64,000 nucleotides of DNA from Promicromonospora sukumoe 327MFSha3.1 (lineage in GTDB: Bacteria > Actinomycetota > Actinomycetes > Actinomycetales > Cellulomonadaceae). Each line of letters opens with the position of its first letter. Position 1 is the stretch's first letter. Below, piece after piece: positions 43,267-53,102 of this stretch. The DNA lies in the NCBI RefSeq assembly GCF_000385135.1, contig NZ_ARQM01000013.1, positions 285,289 through 349,288 of the forward strand. The letters run 5' to 3'. The notes under the pieces were generated by a model that was not told the origin of the DNA, ran no database searches, and worked only from the letters and a program-made list of their open reading frames with translations. The translations under genes were made by a program, and so were the position numbers.

Positions 43267-44782
43267 GGAGCGCCTCGCCGGCATTCCCCTGCGCGCACGG
43301 CTCGTCGCGATCATCTCGTTGCTGCTGGCGGCGGGGCTGGGCATCGCGGCGGTCGCTACGACGACGGTGGTCTCGACCTTCCTGGTGCAACAGGTGGACG
43401 ACGAGCTGGACTCGGCCTCGCGCAACCTGTCGTCGACCATCGACTCCCTCCAGCCGGGGTCCACGCAGGCGCTGCCTTCCGACTACTACGTGAAGATCGT
43501 GGGCGAGCAGAGCGAGCCCGAGGAGCACGGGGTCTCCGCCATCCTCAGGTTCGGCAGACCCGAGCTGCCGGACGTCACGTACGAGGAGGCCGCCGCGAGC
43601 AAGGGCGAGGAGTTCACGACGTCCGGGAAGAGCAACGGAGCCGGCACCAAGAGATGGCGCGTCGTCACCGTGGCCGCGCAGTACACGACGGGCGAACCCG
43701 CGGTCGTCTACGTCGCGCTTCCCCTGGTGGGCATGGACAACACCGTCTCGATCCTGACGCGCACCCTGATCATGTCCGGCCTCGGCATCGTGCTGCTCGG
43801 CGGGCTCACCGCCTGGGTGCTGGTCGAGCGGTCGCTCCGGTCGCTGCGCTCGGTGGAGCACACGGCCGCGCAGATCGCCGCGGGCGACCTCACCCAGCGC
43901 GTACCCGAGGCCCCCGCGGGCACGGAGATGGGCTCGCTCTCCACCTCGCTGAACGCGATGCTGACGCAGATCGAGCGCGCCTTCGCGGCCCAGGAGGCCT
44001 CCGAGGTGCGGATGCGGCAGTTCGTCTCGGACGCGTCCCACGAGCTGCGCACGCCCGTCGCGACGATCCGCGGGTACGGCGAGCTGTACCGGATGGGCGC
44101 CCTGGACACCACGGACAAGGTCGACGACACGATGGTCCGCATCGAGGACGCCGCCCGCCGCATGGGCACGCTGGTCAACGACCTGCTGGTGCTGGCCCGG
44201 CTGGACGAGGGCCGCCCCGTGGCCCGGGAGGACGTCGACCTGGCCGCCCTCGCGCGCGACTCGGCCCAGGACCTGCACGCGCTCGACCCGACGCGCGAGG
44301 TCACCGTGGTGCCGCTCACGGAGGGCGGCGCCGTGCCCGAGAAGCTGGTCGTCGAGGGCGACACTGACCGTCTGCGCCAGGTGCTCACCAACCTCATCGG
44401 CAACGTCGCGCGGCACACGCCGGCGGGCACGCCCGCCGAGATCGCGCTGGGCGTGCTGCCCGGCGCGGCGGGTGCGAACGGCCTCCCGCAGCCGGGCAAG
44501 GACGGCGAGAACGGCGAGCACGCCCCGGGCGGGGACAAGCCGGCGTCGGACGGCGTGGCCGTGCTCGAGGTGCGCGACCACGGCCAGGGCCTCACGGAGG
44601 AGCAGGGCCGGCGGATCTTCGAGCGGTTCTACCGCGCGGACTCGTCGCGCACCCGGGAGTCGGGCGGCTCCGGGCTCGGGATGGCGATCGTCGCGGCGAT
44701 CGTGGGCACGCACGGCGGGCACGTCGAGGTGGCGCAGACGCCGGGCGGCGGCCTCACGGTCCGCCTCACTCTCCCCCTCTGA
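43241..44782 (+). CDS. Sensor histidine kinase
   Basis: 513-aa membrane kinase partner of the preceding regulator. Two helices (about 22-45 and 170-190) flank an extracytoplasmic sensor loop; then HAMP (about 195-245), dimerisation domain with phosphoacceptor His267 in SDASHELRTPVATIRGY, and HATPase: LRQVLTNLIGNVARHT (N box), VRDHGQGL (G1), ERFYRADSSRTRESGGSGLGMAIV (F, G2). A Gly/Asp-rich insert near 405-435 interrupts the ATPase. The GTG at 43241 overlaps the regulator by 26 nt; the GTG at 43259 is an equally possible start with an 8-nt overlap. The signal sensed is unknown. Confidence 0.92.
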   Translation: MPRSPSVLKERLAGIPLRARLVAIISLLLAAGLGIAAVATTTVVSTFLVQQVDDELDSASRNLSSTIDSLQPGSTQALPSDYYVKIVGEQSEPEEHGVSAILRFGRPELPDVTYEEAAASKGEEFTTSGKSNGAGTKRWRVVTVAAQYTTGEPAVVYVALPLVGMDNTVSILTRTLIMSGLGIVLLGGLTAWVLVERSLRSLRSVEHTAAQIAAGDLTQRVPEAPAGTEMGSLSTSLNAMLTQIERAFAAQEASEVRMRQFVSDASHELRTPVATIRGYGELYRMGALDTTDKVDDTMVRIEDAARRMGTLVNDLLVLARLDEGRPVAREDVDLAALARDSAQDLHALDPTREVTVVPLTEGGAVPEKLVVEGDTDRLRQVLTNLIGNVARHTPAGTPAEIALGVLPGAAGANGLPQPGKDGENGEHAPGGDKPASDGVAVLEVRDHGQGLTEEQGRRIFERFYRADSSRTRESGGSGLGMAIVAAIVGTHGGHVEVAQTPGGGLTVRLTLPL

Positions 44783-44830
44783 CGTGTCAGACGTACAGAT
44801 CCCCCGGGTGACCTGTACGTCTGACACGTC
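44781..44830. terminator. Terminator hairpin after the histidine kinase
   Basis: 18-bp perfect stem (44781-44798 with 44813-44830), the stem starting within the kinase stop codon. It contains ACGTGTCAGAC, as does the hairpin at 11389-11442. No T-tract. Confidence 0.8.
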
Positions 44831-44937
44831 GGTGCCGAACCGTGATCACGGTTCCCGGACCGCGGTAGCCGCCACTGACCGTTTCGGTAATAGGCTGGTC
44901 GTGGAGTGACCGACATCGACCGTTAGGCAGAGTTCAC

Positions 44938-45642
44938 ATGGGCGTGCTGACGTCTGACGCGCCGCAGTGGTTCCTCAAGTCCTTCGTCCGGAGCGCGGTG
45001 GGCGCGGGGGCCACGGCGGAGACCGACTCGATCGAGGAGATCGGCCAGTCGCTCCTGAACCGCTGGGCCGACGAGAACCGGCACTTCCACAACCTGCGCC
45101 ACCTGGCCTCCGTGCTGCACCGGGTGGACGAGCTGGCCGAGGAGACGCACGAGCCCGACCTGGTGCGCCTCGCCGCCTGGTACCACGGCGCGGTGTTCAA
45201 CGCGGAGCGCAAGGTCGCCGACGCCTCGCAGGGCGGCGAGCAGACCACGGCCTCCGCGGCCCTGGCGCACCAGGAGCTGACCGGCCTCGGGGTGCCCGAG
45301 CGGGCGGCGGATCGGGTCGCGGCCCTGGTCAACGCCATCGTCCGGCACGCACCCGACCCCGCGGACTTCGACGCCGCGGTGCTCAACGACGCCGACCTCG
45401 CGATGCTCGCCGCCGAGCCGCAGCGCTACAAGGACTACAAGTCCGCGGTGCGCGCCGAGTACGCGCACATCCCCACGGGCGACTATCTCCGGGCCCGGAT
45501 CCGCGTGATCGAGCGGCTGCTCGCCCGCAAGTCGCTCTTCCTGAGCCCCATGGGCGCCGCGTGGGAGGAGCCCGCGCGGCAGAACCTGGACATGGAGCTG
45601 CACCGGCTGCGCAAGGAGCAGGCGAAGCTCGAGACGACCTGA
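44938..45642 (+). CDS. HD-domain-like predicted metal-dependent phosphohydrolase
   Basis: 234 aa. An HD-superfamily pattern is visible: HFHNLRHLASVLHRVDEL (His cluster, about 51-68), RLAAWYHGAVFNAERK (about 78-93) and LNDADLAMLAAEPQRYKDY (about 146-164). This matches the small YfbR-type/COG4339 HD proteins of unknown substrate. ATG at 44938 is at a conserved position; the ribosome-binding site is weak. Stands alone between the two-component operon terminator and the WXG100 gene. The exact substrate is not deducible. Confidence 0.82.
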   Translation: MGVLTSDAPQWFLKSFVRSAVGAGATAETDSIEEIGQSLLNRWADENRHFHNLRHLASVLHRVDELAEETHEPDLVRLAAWYHGAVFNAERKVADASQGGEQTTASAALAHQELTGLGVPERAADRVAALVNAIVRHAPDPADFDAAVLNDADLAMLAAEPQRYKDYKSAVRAEYAHIPTGDYLRARIRVIERLLARKSLFLSPMGAAWEEPARQNLDMELHRLRKEQAKLETT

Positions 45643-45815
45643 GCGCCGGGTCGACAGGCCCTCCGCACGACCCCGCAGCGGTTCGAGCGCGACCACACCC
45701 CCGCTTTCCACACCCCTGTGCACAGCCTTGCCCGGCACCGCCCCGCCGTCGTCGGCGGTGTGCCTAACGTCGTCCGACGACGCCGGACGGCCCGGCGTGC
45801 GGGGAGGTGAGGGCC

Positions 45816-46100
45816 ATGCGGTTCGAGGTCGACAGCGACCAGGTGGAGCAGGCGAGCGCGGCGGTGGCGGGCTCGGTGGCGACGGTGCGCACCGAGGTGG
45901 GGGCGCTCATGCGCAACCTCGACGCCCTCCAGGCGACGTGGCAGGGGCCCGCCGCCGCGGCGTTCGGCGGCACGGTGGCGCAGTGGCGGGGCGCGCAGGC
46001 GCAGGTCGAGGGCGCCCTGGACGCGATCCAGGCCGCGCTGGCGGCGGCCGCCCGCACCTACGCGGAGGCCGAGGCGGCGGCCACCCGCATGTTCTCCTGA
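45816..46100 (+). CDS. WXG100-family (ESAT-6-like) protein
   Basis: 94 aa, two-helix hairpin protein with the family's central WxG: TWQGPAAAAFGGTV at about 43-56 in the turn between helices. Residue composition is Ala/Gln/Glu-rich and the C-terminus ends in EAAATRMFS. Length is the usual ~100 aa. ATG at 45816 is preceded by GGGGAGG. WXG100 proteins are secreted by ESX/type VII systems, but no EccC, EccD or mycosin gene lies in this window, so it is an orphan; secretion would need a system elsewhere. Convergent with groEL. Confidence 0.9.
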   Translation: MRFEVDSDQVEQASAAVAGSVATVRTEVGALMRNLDALQATWQGPAAAAFGGTVAQWRGAQAQVEGALDAIQAALAAAARTYAEAEAAATRMFS

Positions 46101-46121
46101 CCGGGAGCAGGCAGAAAGAGG

Positions 46122-46172
46122 CCGACGCCGGCCGGTCACCCTCCGCGTGAGAGGTTGACCGACCGGCGTCGG
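46122..46172. terminator. Bidirectional terminator between WXG100 and groEL
   Basis: 17-nt arms (46122-46138 and 46156-46172) with one mismatch and a 17-nt loop. It lies between convergent genes. No T-tract. Confidence 0.78.
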
Positions 46173-46212
46173 ACAGGTTCCCGGGCCGGAGCCCGAGCGG
46201 GTCAGGCCGGAC

Positions 46213-47913
<1,701 letters not shown>

Positions 47914-47963
47914 TCATGTCTCGCCACGGCAGAAGGCCTCACCATTCGACCCTGCTGGTAATG

Positions 47964-47990
47964 CTGTCACTCTCCAACGGAGAGTGCTAA
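47964..47990 (-). promoter_or_regulatory. CIRCE element 1 (HrcA operator)
   Basis: On the minus strand TTAGCACTC, 9-nt spacer, GAGTGACAG. One arm is exact and the other has two changes. It lies downstream of the -10 and blocks transcription. Confidence 0.9.
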
Positions 47991-47993
47991 GAC

Positions 47994-48023
47994 ATTATTG
48001 GCACTCGGACCATGAGAGTGCAA
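47994..48023 (-). promoter_or_regulatory. groEL promoter
   Basis: TTGCAC (48018-48023), 18-nt spacer, AATAAT (47994-47999) on the minus strand. It overlaps CIRCE 2 and lies just upstream of CIRCE 1. Confidence 0.6.
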
Positions 48024-48024
48024 G
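47998..48024 (-). promoter_or_regulatory. CIRCE element 2 (HrcA operator)
   Basis: On the plus strand TTGGCACTC, 9-nt spacer, GAGTGCAAG, close to the CIRCE consensus. It is centred 50 bp or less from the groEL transcription start and overlaps the promoter. Confidence 0.88.
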
Positions 48025-48051
48025 GCGCGTACACCGCTGGCGAACGCACGC

Positions 48052-49566
48052 CTACGCGGGCGCCAGCCCCGGGACGTGCCGGACGTCGAACTCCCGCAGC
48101 AGCGCCCGGCGCGCCGCGTGCCAGCCGGCCATGCCGTGCACGCCGGGCCCGGGCGGGGTCGACGCCGAGCAGAGGTACACGCCCTCGGCGAGCTGGTACG
48201 GGTCGGGCGCGAGGGACGGCCGGGCGAACATCTGCCAGATGCTGGCCGCCCCCGCGGAGATGTCGCCGCCCGGGTAGTTCGCGTTGTGCAGCTCCATGTG
48301 GCTGGCGGGTATGCACCGCGAGCCGACGACGACGTCGCGGAAGCCGGGCGCGAACCGCTCGATCTGCCGGGTGACCGCCTCGGTGAGGTCCTGCGTCGAG
48401 CCGGCGGGCACGTGGGCGTAGGTCCACAGCGGCCGCCTCGTGCCGCGCACGCGCCCCGGGTCGGCGACGCCCGGGTCGCTGAGCAGGACCATCGGCCGGT
48501 CGGGGTGCGTGCCGTTCGCGACGGCGTCCTCCGCGATGACCATCTCGGCGCGGGTGCCGCCGACGTGCACGGTCGAGGCGCGCCCGACGTCGGGCACCGT
48601 CCAGGGCACGGGCTCCGACAGCACGAAGTCGACCTTGGCGGCCGCGTTGCCGTACCGGAACCGGTGCAGCGCGGTGCGGCGCGGCGCGCTGATCCGGTCG
48701 CCCATGATCGACAGCACGGCCCGCGGGGTGGTGTCGAAGAGGACGGCGCGGGCGGGCGGCAGGTCGTGCCAGTCCTCGACGGCACGCCCGGTCTCGACGG
48801 TGCCGCCGTGCGCCTCCAGGTCGCGGACGAGGGCGTCGGTGATCGCCTGCGAGCCGCCCACCGGGACGGCCCAGCCGCCGTCGGCGTGCGCGAGGGCCGC
48901 CAGGAGCAGGGCCGTGCCCGCGCCCGCGTACGACGGGAGCGGCGTGATGGCGTGCGCCGCGACGCCCGTGAGCAGCGCCTTGGCCTCCTCGGTGAGGAAC
49001 CGGCGGTCCCAGCGCGGGCCGCCCTGCTCCAGGAGCGCGGCACCGAACCGCAGCCCGGGCCGCACCGCCGAGGCGGCACCCCACGCCGACGACGCCGGCC
49101 CGCCGCGCACGCCCTCCAGCATGCCGCGTACGGTCCGCTTGTCCCCGAGCGCGAGCGCGGTGATCTCGCGCCAGCTGTCGGCGAGCGGGGCGATCAGGTC
49201 GCGCCACGCGTCGCCGTCCGGCCCCAGGCCGTCCGCCGTCCGGTCGAGGTCACGGAAGGCGAGGCCCGCACGGCCGCCGCCGAGCGGCTGGGCGTAGGCG
49301 ATCTCGGGCGCGACGAGCTCCACACCGTGGGCGGCCAGGTCGAAGGCCCGGAAGAACGGTGAGGCCCACGCCATGGGGTGCACGGCGGAGCAGAGGTCGA
49401 AGACGAGGTCGTCGGCGAGCTCGGGAACGGGGAGCGTGCGCGCGCCTCCGCCGATCGTCGGCTGGGCCTCCAGGACCCGGACCCCGAGCCCGGCGCGCGC
49501 GAGCGTCACCGCGGCTGCCAGCCCGTTCGGGCCGGAGCCCACCACTACGGCGTCGAGGAGCGTCAC
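48052..49566 (-). CDS. FAD-dependent phytoene-dehydrogenase-like oxidoreductase
   Basis: 504-aa flavoprotein of the COG1233 group. The N-terminal Rossmann motif is [39 protein letters not shown] (about 6-44); the C-terminal [21 protein letters not shown] holds the conserved FAD region. Most similar in style to carotenoid desaturase-like amine oxidases, but no carotenoid genes adjoin, so the substrate is unknown. GTG at 49566. Located upstream of groEL on the same strand but separated by the groEL promoter and CIRCE sites. Confidence 0.87.
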   Translation of the reverse strand: MTLLDAVVVGSGPNGLAAAVTLARAGLGVRVLEAQPTIGGGARTLPVPELADDLVFDLCSAVHPMAWASPFFRAFDLAAHGVELVAPEIAYAQPLGGGRAGLAFRDLDRTADGLGPDGDAWRDLIAPLADSWREITALALGDKRTVRGMLEGVRGGPASSAWGAASAVRPGLRFGAALLEQGGPRWDRRFLTEEAKALLTGVAAHAITPLPSYAGAGTALLLAALAHADGGWAVPVGGSQAITDALVRDLEAHGGTVETGRAVEDWHDLPPARAVLFDTTPRAVLSIMGDRISAPRRTALHRFRYGNAAAKVDFVLSEPVPWTVPDVGRASTVHVGGTRAEMVIAEDAVANGTHPDRPMVLLSDPGVADPGRVRGTRRPLWTYAHVPAGSTQDLTEAVTRQIERFAPGFRDVVVGSRCIPASHMELHNANYPGGDISAGAASIWQMFARPSLAPDPYQLAEGVYLCSASTPPGPGVHGMAGWHAARRALLREFDVRHVPGLAPA

Positions 49567-49757
49567 CGACCCATCGAATCATGGTGCTCGCGGGGCTGGG
49601 GGTGCCGGGCGGGAACCAGAGCGAGCAGCCGCGGTACGGGCGGCTGCTCGATGGCGTCGGGCATCGTCGTCCGACATCGTGCGATACCGGTCGTCATCGA
49701 CCGTCCAGTGCGGACGCCGGGGTCTGGGTCCCAGCATCCATCGAGGGGGGTGGCGGG

Positions 49758-49783
49758 CGACGGGTGGGAGTTCCCACCCGTCG
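49758..49783 (-). terminator. Terminator of cspA
   Basis: 12-bp stem CGACGGGTGGGA (49758-49769) and complement (49772-49783) directly downstream of the csp stop. The 190 bases beyond to the oxidoreductase hold no recognised gene. Confidence 0.7.
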
Positions 49784-49793
49784 TCCCATCGAG

Positions 49794-49997
49794 TCAGACT
49801 GGACGAACCTGTTCTGCCTGCGGGCCCTTCTGCCCCTGCCCCACCTCGTACTCGACTTCCTGACCCTCGTCGAGGGACCGGTAGCCGTCACTCTGGATCG
49901 CACTGTAGTGAACAAAAAGGTCCTGGCCGCCGGCAGTCGGGGTGATGAAGCCATACCCCTTCTCGGCGTTGAACCACTTGACGGTGCCCTGGGCCAT
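49794..49997 (-). CDS. CspA-family cold-shock protein
   Basis: 67-aa single cold-shock-domain protein. RNP1 is KGYGFI within [12 protein letters not shown] and RNP2 is LFVHYSAI; it binds single-stranded RNA and DNA and acts as an RNA chaperone. ATG at 49997 is chosen because AAGGAGAA lies about 7 nt upstream and the family begins [10 protein letters not shown]. It is the short form, unlike the 124-residue Csp at 31635. Upstream sequence (about 49998-50150) is probably a long 5' leader. Monocistronic. Confidence 0.95.
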   Translation of the reverse strand: MAQGTVKWFNAEKGYGFITPTAGGQDLFVHYSAIQSDGYRSLDEGQEVEYEVGQGQKGPQAEQVRPV

Positions 49998-50202
49998 GCG
50001 TAGTTCTCCTTGTACCTCTGCACGGGCCATGCGGTCGACCCGTGGTGGTTCGAGCCTAGTGGTCCGTCTCACACCAGGGAACCCTCTATGCCCGGTATGT
50101 GGCATTAAGCGCATGGCGAACGTGCAGGTCAGAGGGCTGCGGAGATAGCCAGGGAAGTGAATATCAGGCTGGTGGTACCGGTTGGCAACATCAACCGACG
50201 CG

Positions 50203-50838
50203 TTACTTGATGATGACGATGACCGCGTACGGCGACGACGTGACCTCTGCCGACTCGATGGCGGACGTCGCACCGATCGCCTCCGCGACGGCCGCGGCGG
50301 TGTCCGCGCGCTCCGCGCCGTACAGCACGGTCGTCTCCGCGTAGCCCTGGCCGAGGCCCGCGGTGTCGTCGGCGGCGTCGACCGTGCCGGTGAAGCCAGC
50401 TGTCTTGATCGTCTCCGCGGCGGTCCCGGCGGCGCCGGTGGGACCGCCCGAGTTGAGGACCTGCACCCCTGCGGTCAGGTCCGCATTTGCCGGGTTGCCG
50501 CTCACCGACGACGGCGCCTCCTCCGAAGCCTCTCCCGACGGCTCGCCGCTGGGCTCGCCCGAAGGTTCACCCGAGGAATCACCCGACGCCGACGGCGACG
50601 GGGAGACCGGCGCGGAGGCCGAGGGCGACGCGTCGCCCGATGCCTCGGCGCCACCACCGTCCCCGGACAGCAGCGTGATGCCACCCCACGCCACGGCGGC
50701 GCAGACTACGGCGACCAGCAGGAACGGCCAGGCCGAGCTCCAGCCGCTGCGCGGCGCACGGTGCACACCCACTGGTGCGCCCCCGGGGACAGCGACGTCG
50801 AACTCGTCGGGCGGGTAGGGGTAGCCACTCTTCGTCAC
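50203..50838 (-). CDS. Membrane protein with C-terminal LytR_C domain
   Basis: 211 aa. A cytoplasmic N-terminus, one transmembrane helix (about 35-58, [20 protein letters not shown]), a low-complexity linker with [17 protein letters not shown] repeats (about 85-110), and a C-terminal LytR_C domain (about 120-210, [36 protein letters not shown]). LytR_C domains also occur at the ends of LytR-CpsA-Psr enzymes that attach polymers to the wall; here no catalytic LCP domain is present. GTG at 50838 is supported by a TACTCT box at leaderless distance. DUF3263 lies upstream. Confidence 0.88.
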   Translation of the reverse strand: MTKSGYPYPPDEFDVAVPGGAPVGVHRAPRSGWSSAWPFLLVAVVCAAVAWGGITLLSGDGGGAEASGDASPSASAPVSPSPSASGDSSGEPSGEPSGEPSGEASEEAPSSVSGNPANADLTAGVQVLNSGGPTGAAGTAAETIKTAGFTGTVDAADDTAGLGQGYAETTVLYGAERADTAAAVAEAIGATSAIESAEVTSSPYAVIVIIK

Positions 50839-50845
50839 GGCAGAG

Positions 50846-50851
50846 AGAGTA
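50846..50851 (-). promoter_or_regulatory. -10 box of leaderless LytR_C gene
   Basis: TACTCT on the minus strand, then 7 nt to the GTG at 50838. Confidence 0.6.
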
Positions 50852-50880
50852 GCGGGTTGTTGTGACAGAACGGTGCGTTC

Positions 50881-51234
50881 TCAGTGGTTCTCATCCGCCA
50901 ACCGTCGTGTAGTACGTGCCCGCTGCCGGGTGGAGCGCAGCCTGCGCAGGCGCTTGACCAGCATCGGGTCGTGCTCCAGGGCCGCCGGGGAATCGATCAG
51001 CGTATTGAGAACCTGGTAGTAGCGCGTGGCCGTGAGCCCGAACAGCTCACGCGCCGCCTCCTCCTTGGCGCCGGCGTACTTCCACCACTGGCGCTCGAAC
51101 GCGAGGATCTCGCGGTCCCGGTCGGAAAGCCCCTGGTCGGCACCCGCAACCTCGGGAGCGGGTGCCTCCACGTGCGCCACCAGCGTCTCGCCGGTCTGCT
51201 CGCCGTAGCCCGGGAGCATGTTCCTGTCGTCCAC
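50881..51234 (-). CDS. DUF3263-family protein
   Basis: 117-aa actinobacterial protein. LSDRDREILAFERQWWKYAGAKEEAARELFGLTATRYYQVLNTLIDSP is the conserved core (about 36-83), with predicted helix-turn-helix character, followed by a basic end (RLRRLRSTRQRARTTRR). Probably a small DNA-associated protein; function unknown. GTG at 51234 has AAGGA 5 nt upstream. DUF3263 next to a LytR_C gene is a recurrent pairing in actinobacteria, from memory. Confidence 0.9.
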   Translation of the reverse strand: MDDRNMLPGYGEQTGETLVAHVEAPAPEVAGADQGLSDRDREILAFERQWWKYAGAKEEAARELFGLTATRYYQVLNTLIDSPAALEHDPMLVKRLRRLRSTRQRARTTRRLADENH

Positions 51235-51296
51235 CTGAGTCCTTACTCACGTCGTCCACGCCGGCCGTCCGCCGGCGCCAAGGCTGGGCCGCGCCC

Positions 51297-52010
51297 TTAC
51301 GGCAGGCGCCAGTCGACCGGCTGCGCGCCCTGCTGCTCGAGGAGCGCGTTGGCCTTCGAGAACGGCTTGGAGCCGAAGAAGCCGCTGCGCGCCGACAGGG
51401 GCGACGGGTGGGCGCTCTCGACCACGGGGACGTCACCGAGCCACGCCTTGAGGTTGCGCGCCTTCGCGCCCCACAGGATCGCCACGAGCGGGCCGCCACG
51501 GGTCACGAGCGCGCGGATGGCGGCCTCCGTGACCTCCTCCCAGCCCTTGCCCGCGTGCGAGTCCGAAGAGCCCGGGCGGCAGGTCAGCGTCCTGTTCAGC
51601 AGCATGACGCCCTGGTCGGCCCAGGGGCGCAGGTCGCCGTTGCCCGGGATCGGCAGGCCGAGGTCGTCCTGCAGCTCCTTGTAGATGTTGACGAGCGACC
51701 GCGGCACCGGGCGCACGTCCGGCTGCACCGAGAACGACAGGCCCATGGCGTGCCCCGGCGTCGGGTACGGGTCCTGGCCCACGATCAGCACGCGCACGTC
51801 CGCCAGCGGACGCTTGAAGGCGGCGAGCACGTTCTCCCCCGCCGGGACGTAGGTACGCCCCTCGGCGACCTCGTTGCGCAGGAAGTCGCCCATCGCATGG
51901 ATGCGGGGCTCGACGTCGGCCAGGGCCTCGGCCCAGTCCGGCGCGATGACCTGCGACAACGGGGGCCGGCCAGCGGCAGCGGCGGCGTCGGCAGGGGGTG
52001 TCGGGTTCAC
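51297..52010 (-). CDS. ung: Uracil-DNA glycosylase (family 1)
   Basis: Excises uracil from DNA. Family-1 motifs are visible: [22 protein letters not shown] (catalytic Asp in GQDPYP, about 76-97) and [24 protein letters not shown] (HPSPLSA, DNA-intercalation loop). [11 protein letters not shown] lies between. Length 237 aa is typical. GTG at 52010 is preferred for GGAG about 7 nt upstream; the longer start at 52046 ([12 protein letters not shown]) is also open. It is divergent from the SGNH hydrolase. Confidence 0.95.
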   Translation of the reverse strand: MNPTPPADAAAAAGRPPLSQVIAPDWAEALADVEPRIHAMGDFLRNEVAEGRTYVPAGENVLAAFKRPLADVRVLIVGQDPYPTPGHAMGLSFSVQPDVRPVPRSLVNIYKELQDDLGLPIPGNGDLRPWADQGVMLLNRTLTCRPGSSDSHAGKGWEEVTEAAIRALVTRGGPLVAILWGAKARNLKAWLGDVPVVESAHPSPLSARSGFFGSKPFSKANALLEQQGAQPVDWRLP

Positions 52011-52113
52011 GGTGGTCTCCACGTTCAGGAGGTTACCGGGACCCACTGACAGCGACCGTCTGTGCCGCCCGACACACCCACTTGTGACGACTCTTCACCG
52101 GGTTGGCGCAACA

Positions 52114-52968
52114 ATGAGGAACGTGAGCGCGACGACGACCCCAGAACCGGAAGGCCCCTCCACCTCCCCCACCGCGACCGCCCCCGTCCGCTGGACGCGG
52201 TACGTCGCCATGGGCGACTCCTTCACGGAGGGCCTGTGGGACCCGTATCCCGACGCGCCGGACGTGCAGCGCGGCTGGGCGGACAACCTCGCCGCCGCGC
52301 TCTCCGCACGCCGCATCGCGGCCGGCGAGGACCCGCTGGAGTACGCGAACCTGGCCATCCGCGGCCGCAAGCTGCGCCCGATCGTCGCCGAGCAGCTCGG
52401 CGCGACGCTCGACGCGAAGCCGGACCTCGTGTCCCTGGTCGCAGGCGGCAACGACATCCTTCGGGCAACGGCCGACGTCGACGCGATCTCGGCCGCGCTG
52501 GAGGACGCCGTCGCCCAGCTCCGCGCGTCGGGCGCCGACGTCCTGATGGGCACCGGGTTCAAGGCGGGTGCCGCGCTGAGCTGGACCAACGGCCGGGTGG
52601 GCATCTTCAACGCGAACGTCTGGTCCATCGCCCGGCGCCACGACGCGCGCGTCGTCGACCTGTGGGGCATGCGGTCGCTGGCCGACCTGCGCGTCTGGTC
52701 CTCCGACCGCATCCACCTCACGCCCGAGGGGCACCAGCGGGTGGCCAACGCCGCCCTGGTCGCGCTGGGCCTGGAGCCGGACGACGACGCGTACGACGTG
52801 CCGCTCGACGCCGCGCCGCCGGCGGCCTTCCGGGAGACGGCGCGCGCCAACGCCGCCTGGATGCGCCAGCACGTGGGCCCGTGGGTCAAACGTCGCCTGA
52901 CCGGCACCTCCAGCGGCGACGGCCGCTCCGCGAAGTGGCCGACGCCGGGGGCCTGGCCGCGCGCGTAG
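52114..52968 (+). CDS. SGNH/GDSL-family hydrolase
   Basis: 284-aa esterase/lipase-like protein. YVAMGDSFTEGLWDPYP holds block I with the nucleophilic Ser, SLVAGGNDIL is block III with Asn, and DRIHLTPEGHQRVANAAL is block V with Asp and His; all catalytic residues are present. No signal peptide is evident, so it is probably cytoplasmic. ATG at 52114 is used, but a GTG at 52123 follows an AACAAT-type -10 at leaderless distance and may be the real start. The C-terminus is Ala/Pro-rich. Substrate unknown. Confidence 0.88.
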   Translation: MRNVSATTTPEPEGPSTSPTATAPVRWTRYVAMGDSFTEGLWDPYPDAPDVQRGWADNLAAALSARRIAAGEDPLEYANLAIRGRKLRPIVAEQLGATLDAKPDLVSLVAGGNDILRATADVDAISAALEDAVAQLRASGADVLMGTGFKAGAALSWTNGRVGIFNANVWSIARRHDARVVDLWGMRSLADLRVWSSDRIHLTPEGHQRVANAALVALGLEPDDDAYDVPLDAAPPAAFRETARANAAWMRQHVGPWVKRRLTGTSSGDGRSAKWPTPGAWPRA

Positions 52969-52984
52969 AACCTTCACCCGGCCC

Positions 52985-52990
52985 TACACT
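52985..52990 (+). promoter_or_regulatory. -10 box of leader ORF before the exporter
   Basis: TACACT, then 6 nt to the GTG at 52997, the same spacing as the window's other leaderless genes. Confidence 0.5.
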
Positions 52991-52996
52991 TCGAGG

Positions 52997-53041
52997 GTGA
53001 ATCTCAGAAGCCTCTCGGTGCTCGCACCGAGGGGCTTCTGA
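52997..53041 (+). CDS. Putative 14-codon leader peptide before drug exporter
   Basis: Short ORF reading MNLRSLSVLAPRGF (GTG start, TGA stop). Its stop falls on the final base of the hairpin below, and a TACACT box precedes it at leaderless distance. It lies 61 nt before an MFS exporter. The layout is that of an antibiotic-sensing attenuation leader, in which a stalled ribosome changes hairpin formation, but no translation evidence is available. A chance ORF over a terminator is the alternative. Confidence 0.45.
   Translation: MNLRSLSVLAPRGF
53004..53041 (+). terminator. Hairpin: terminator of SGNH gene and/or exporter attenuator
   Basis: TCAGAAGCCTCTCGGTG (53004-53020), CTCG loop, CACCGAGGGGCTTCTGA (53025-53041); 16 of 17 pairs plus one mismatch. 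No T-tract downstream. It would end the SGNH transcript and, if the leader ORF is translated, be opened by the ribosome. Confidence 0.75.
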
Positions 53042-53076
53042 CGTCTCCACGACCCCCACCCTGACCGCGTAACTTA

Positions 53077-53095
53077 ACCTTCTAGATGGTACATT
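53077..53095 (+). promoter_or_regulatory. Exporter promoter with TetR operator-like palindrome
   Basis: TACATT (53090-53095), then 7 nt to the ATG at 53103, indicates a leaderless start. ACCTTCTAGATGGT (53077-53090) is a near-palindrome abutting the -10, a likely operator for the downstream TetR protein. Confidence 0.6.
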
Positions 53096-53102
53096 TACAA
53101 CC

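Noticed and set aside
50520..50590. Possible repeat array in the LytR_C gene
   Set aside because: It is a short in-frame Ser-Gly-Glu-Pro coding repeat, a normal low-complexity linker.
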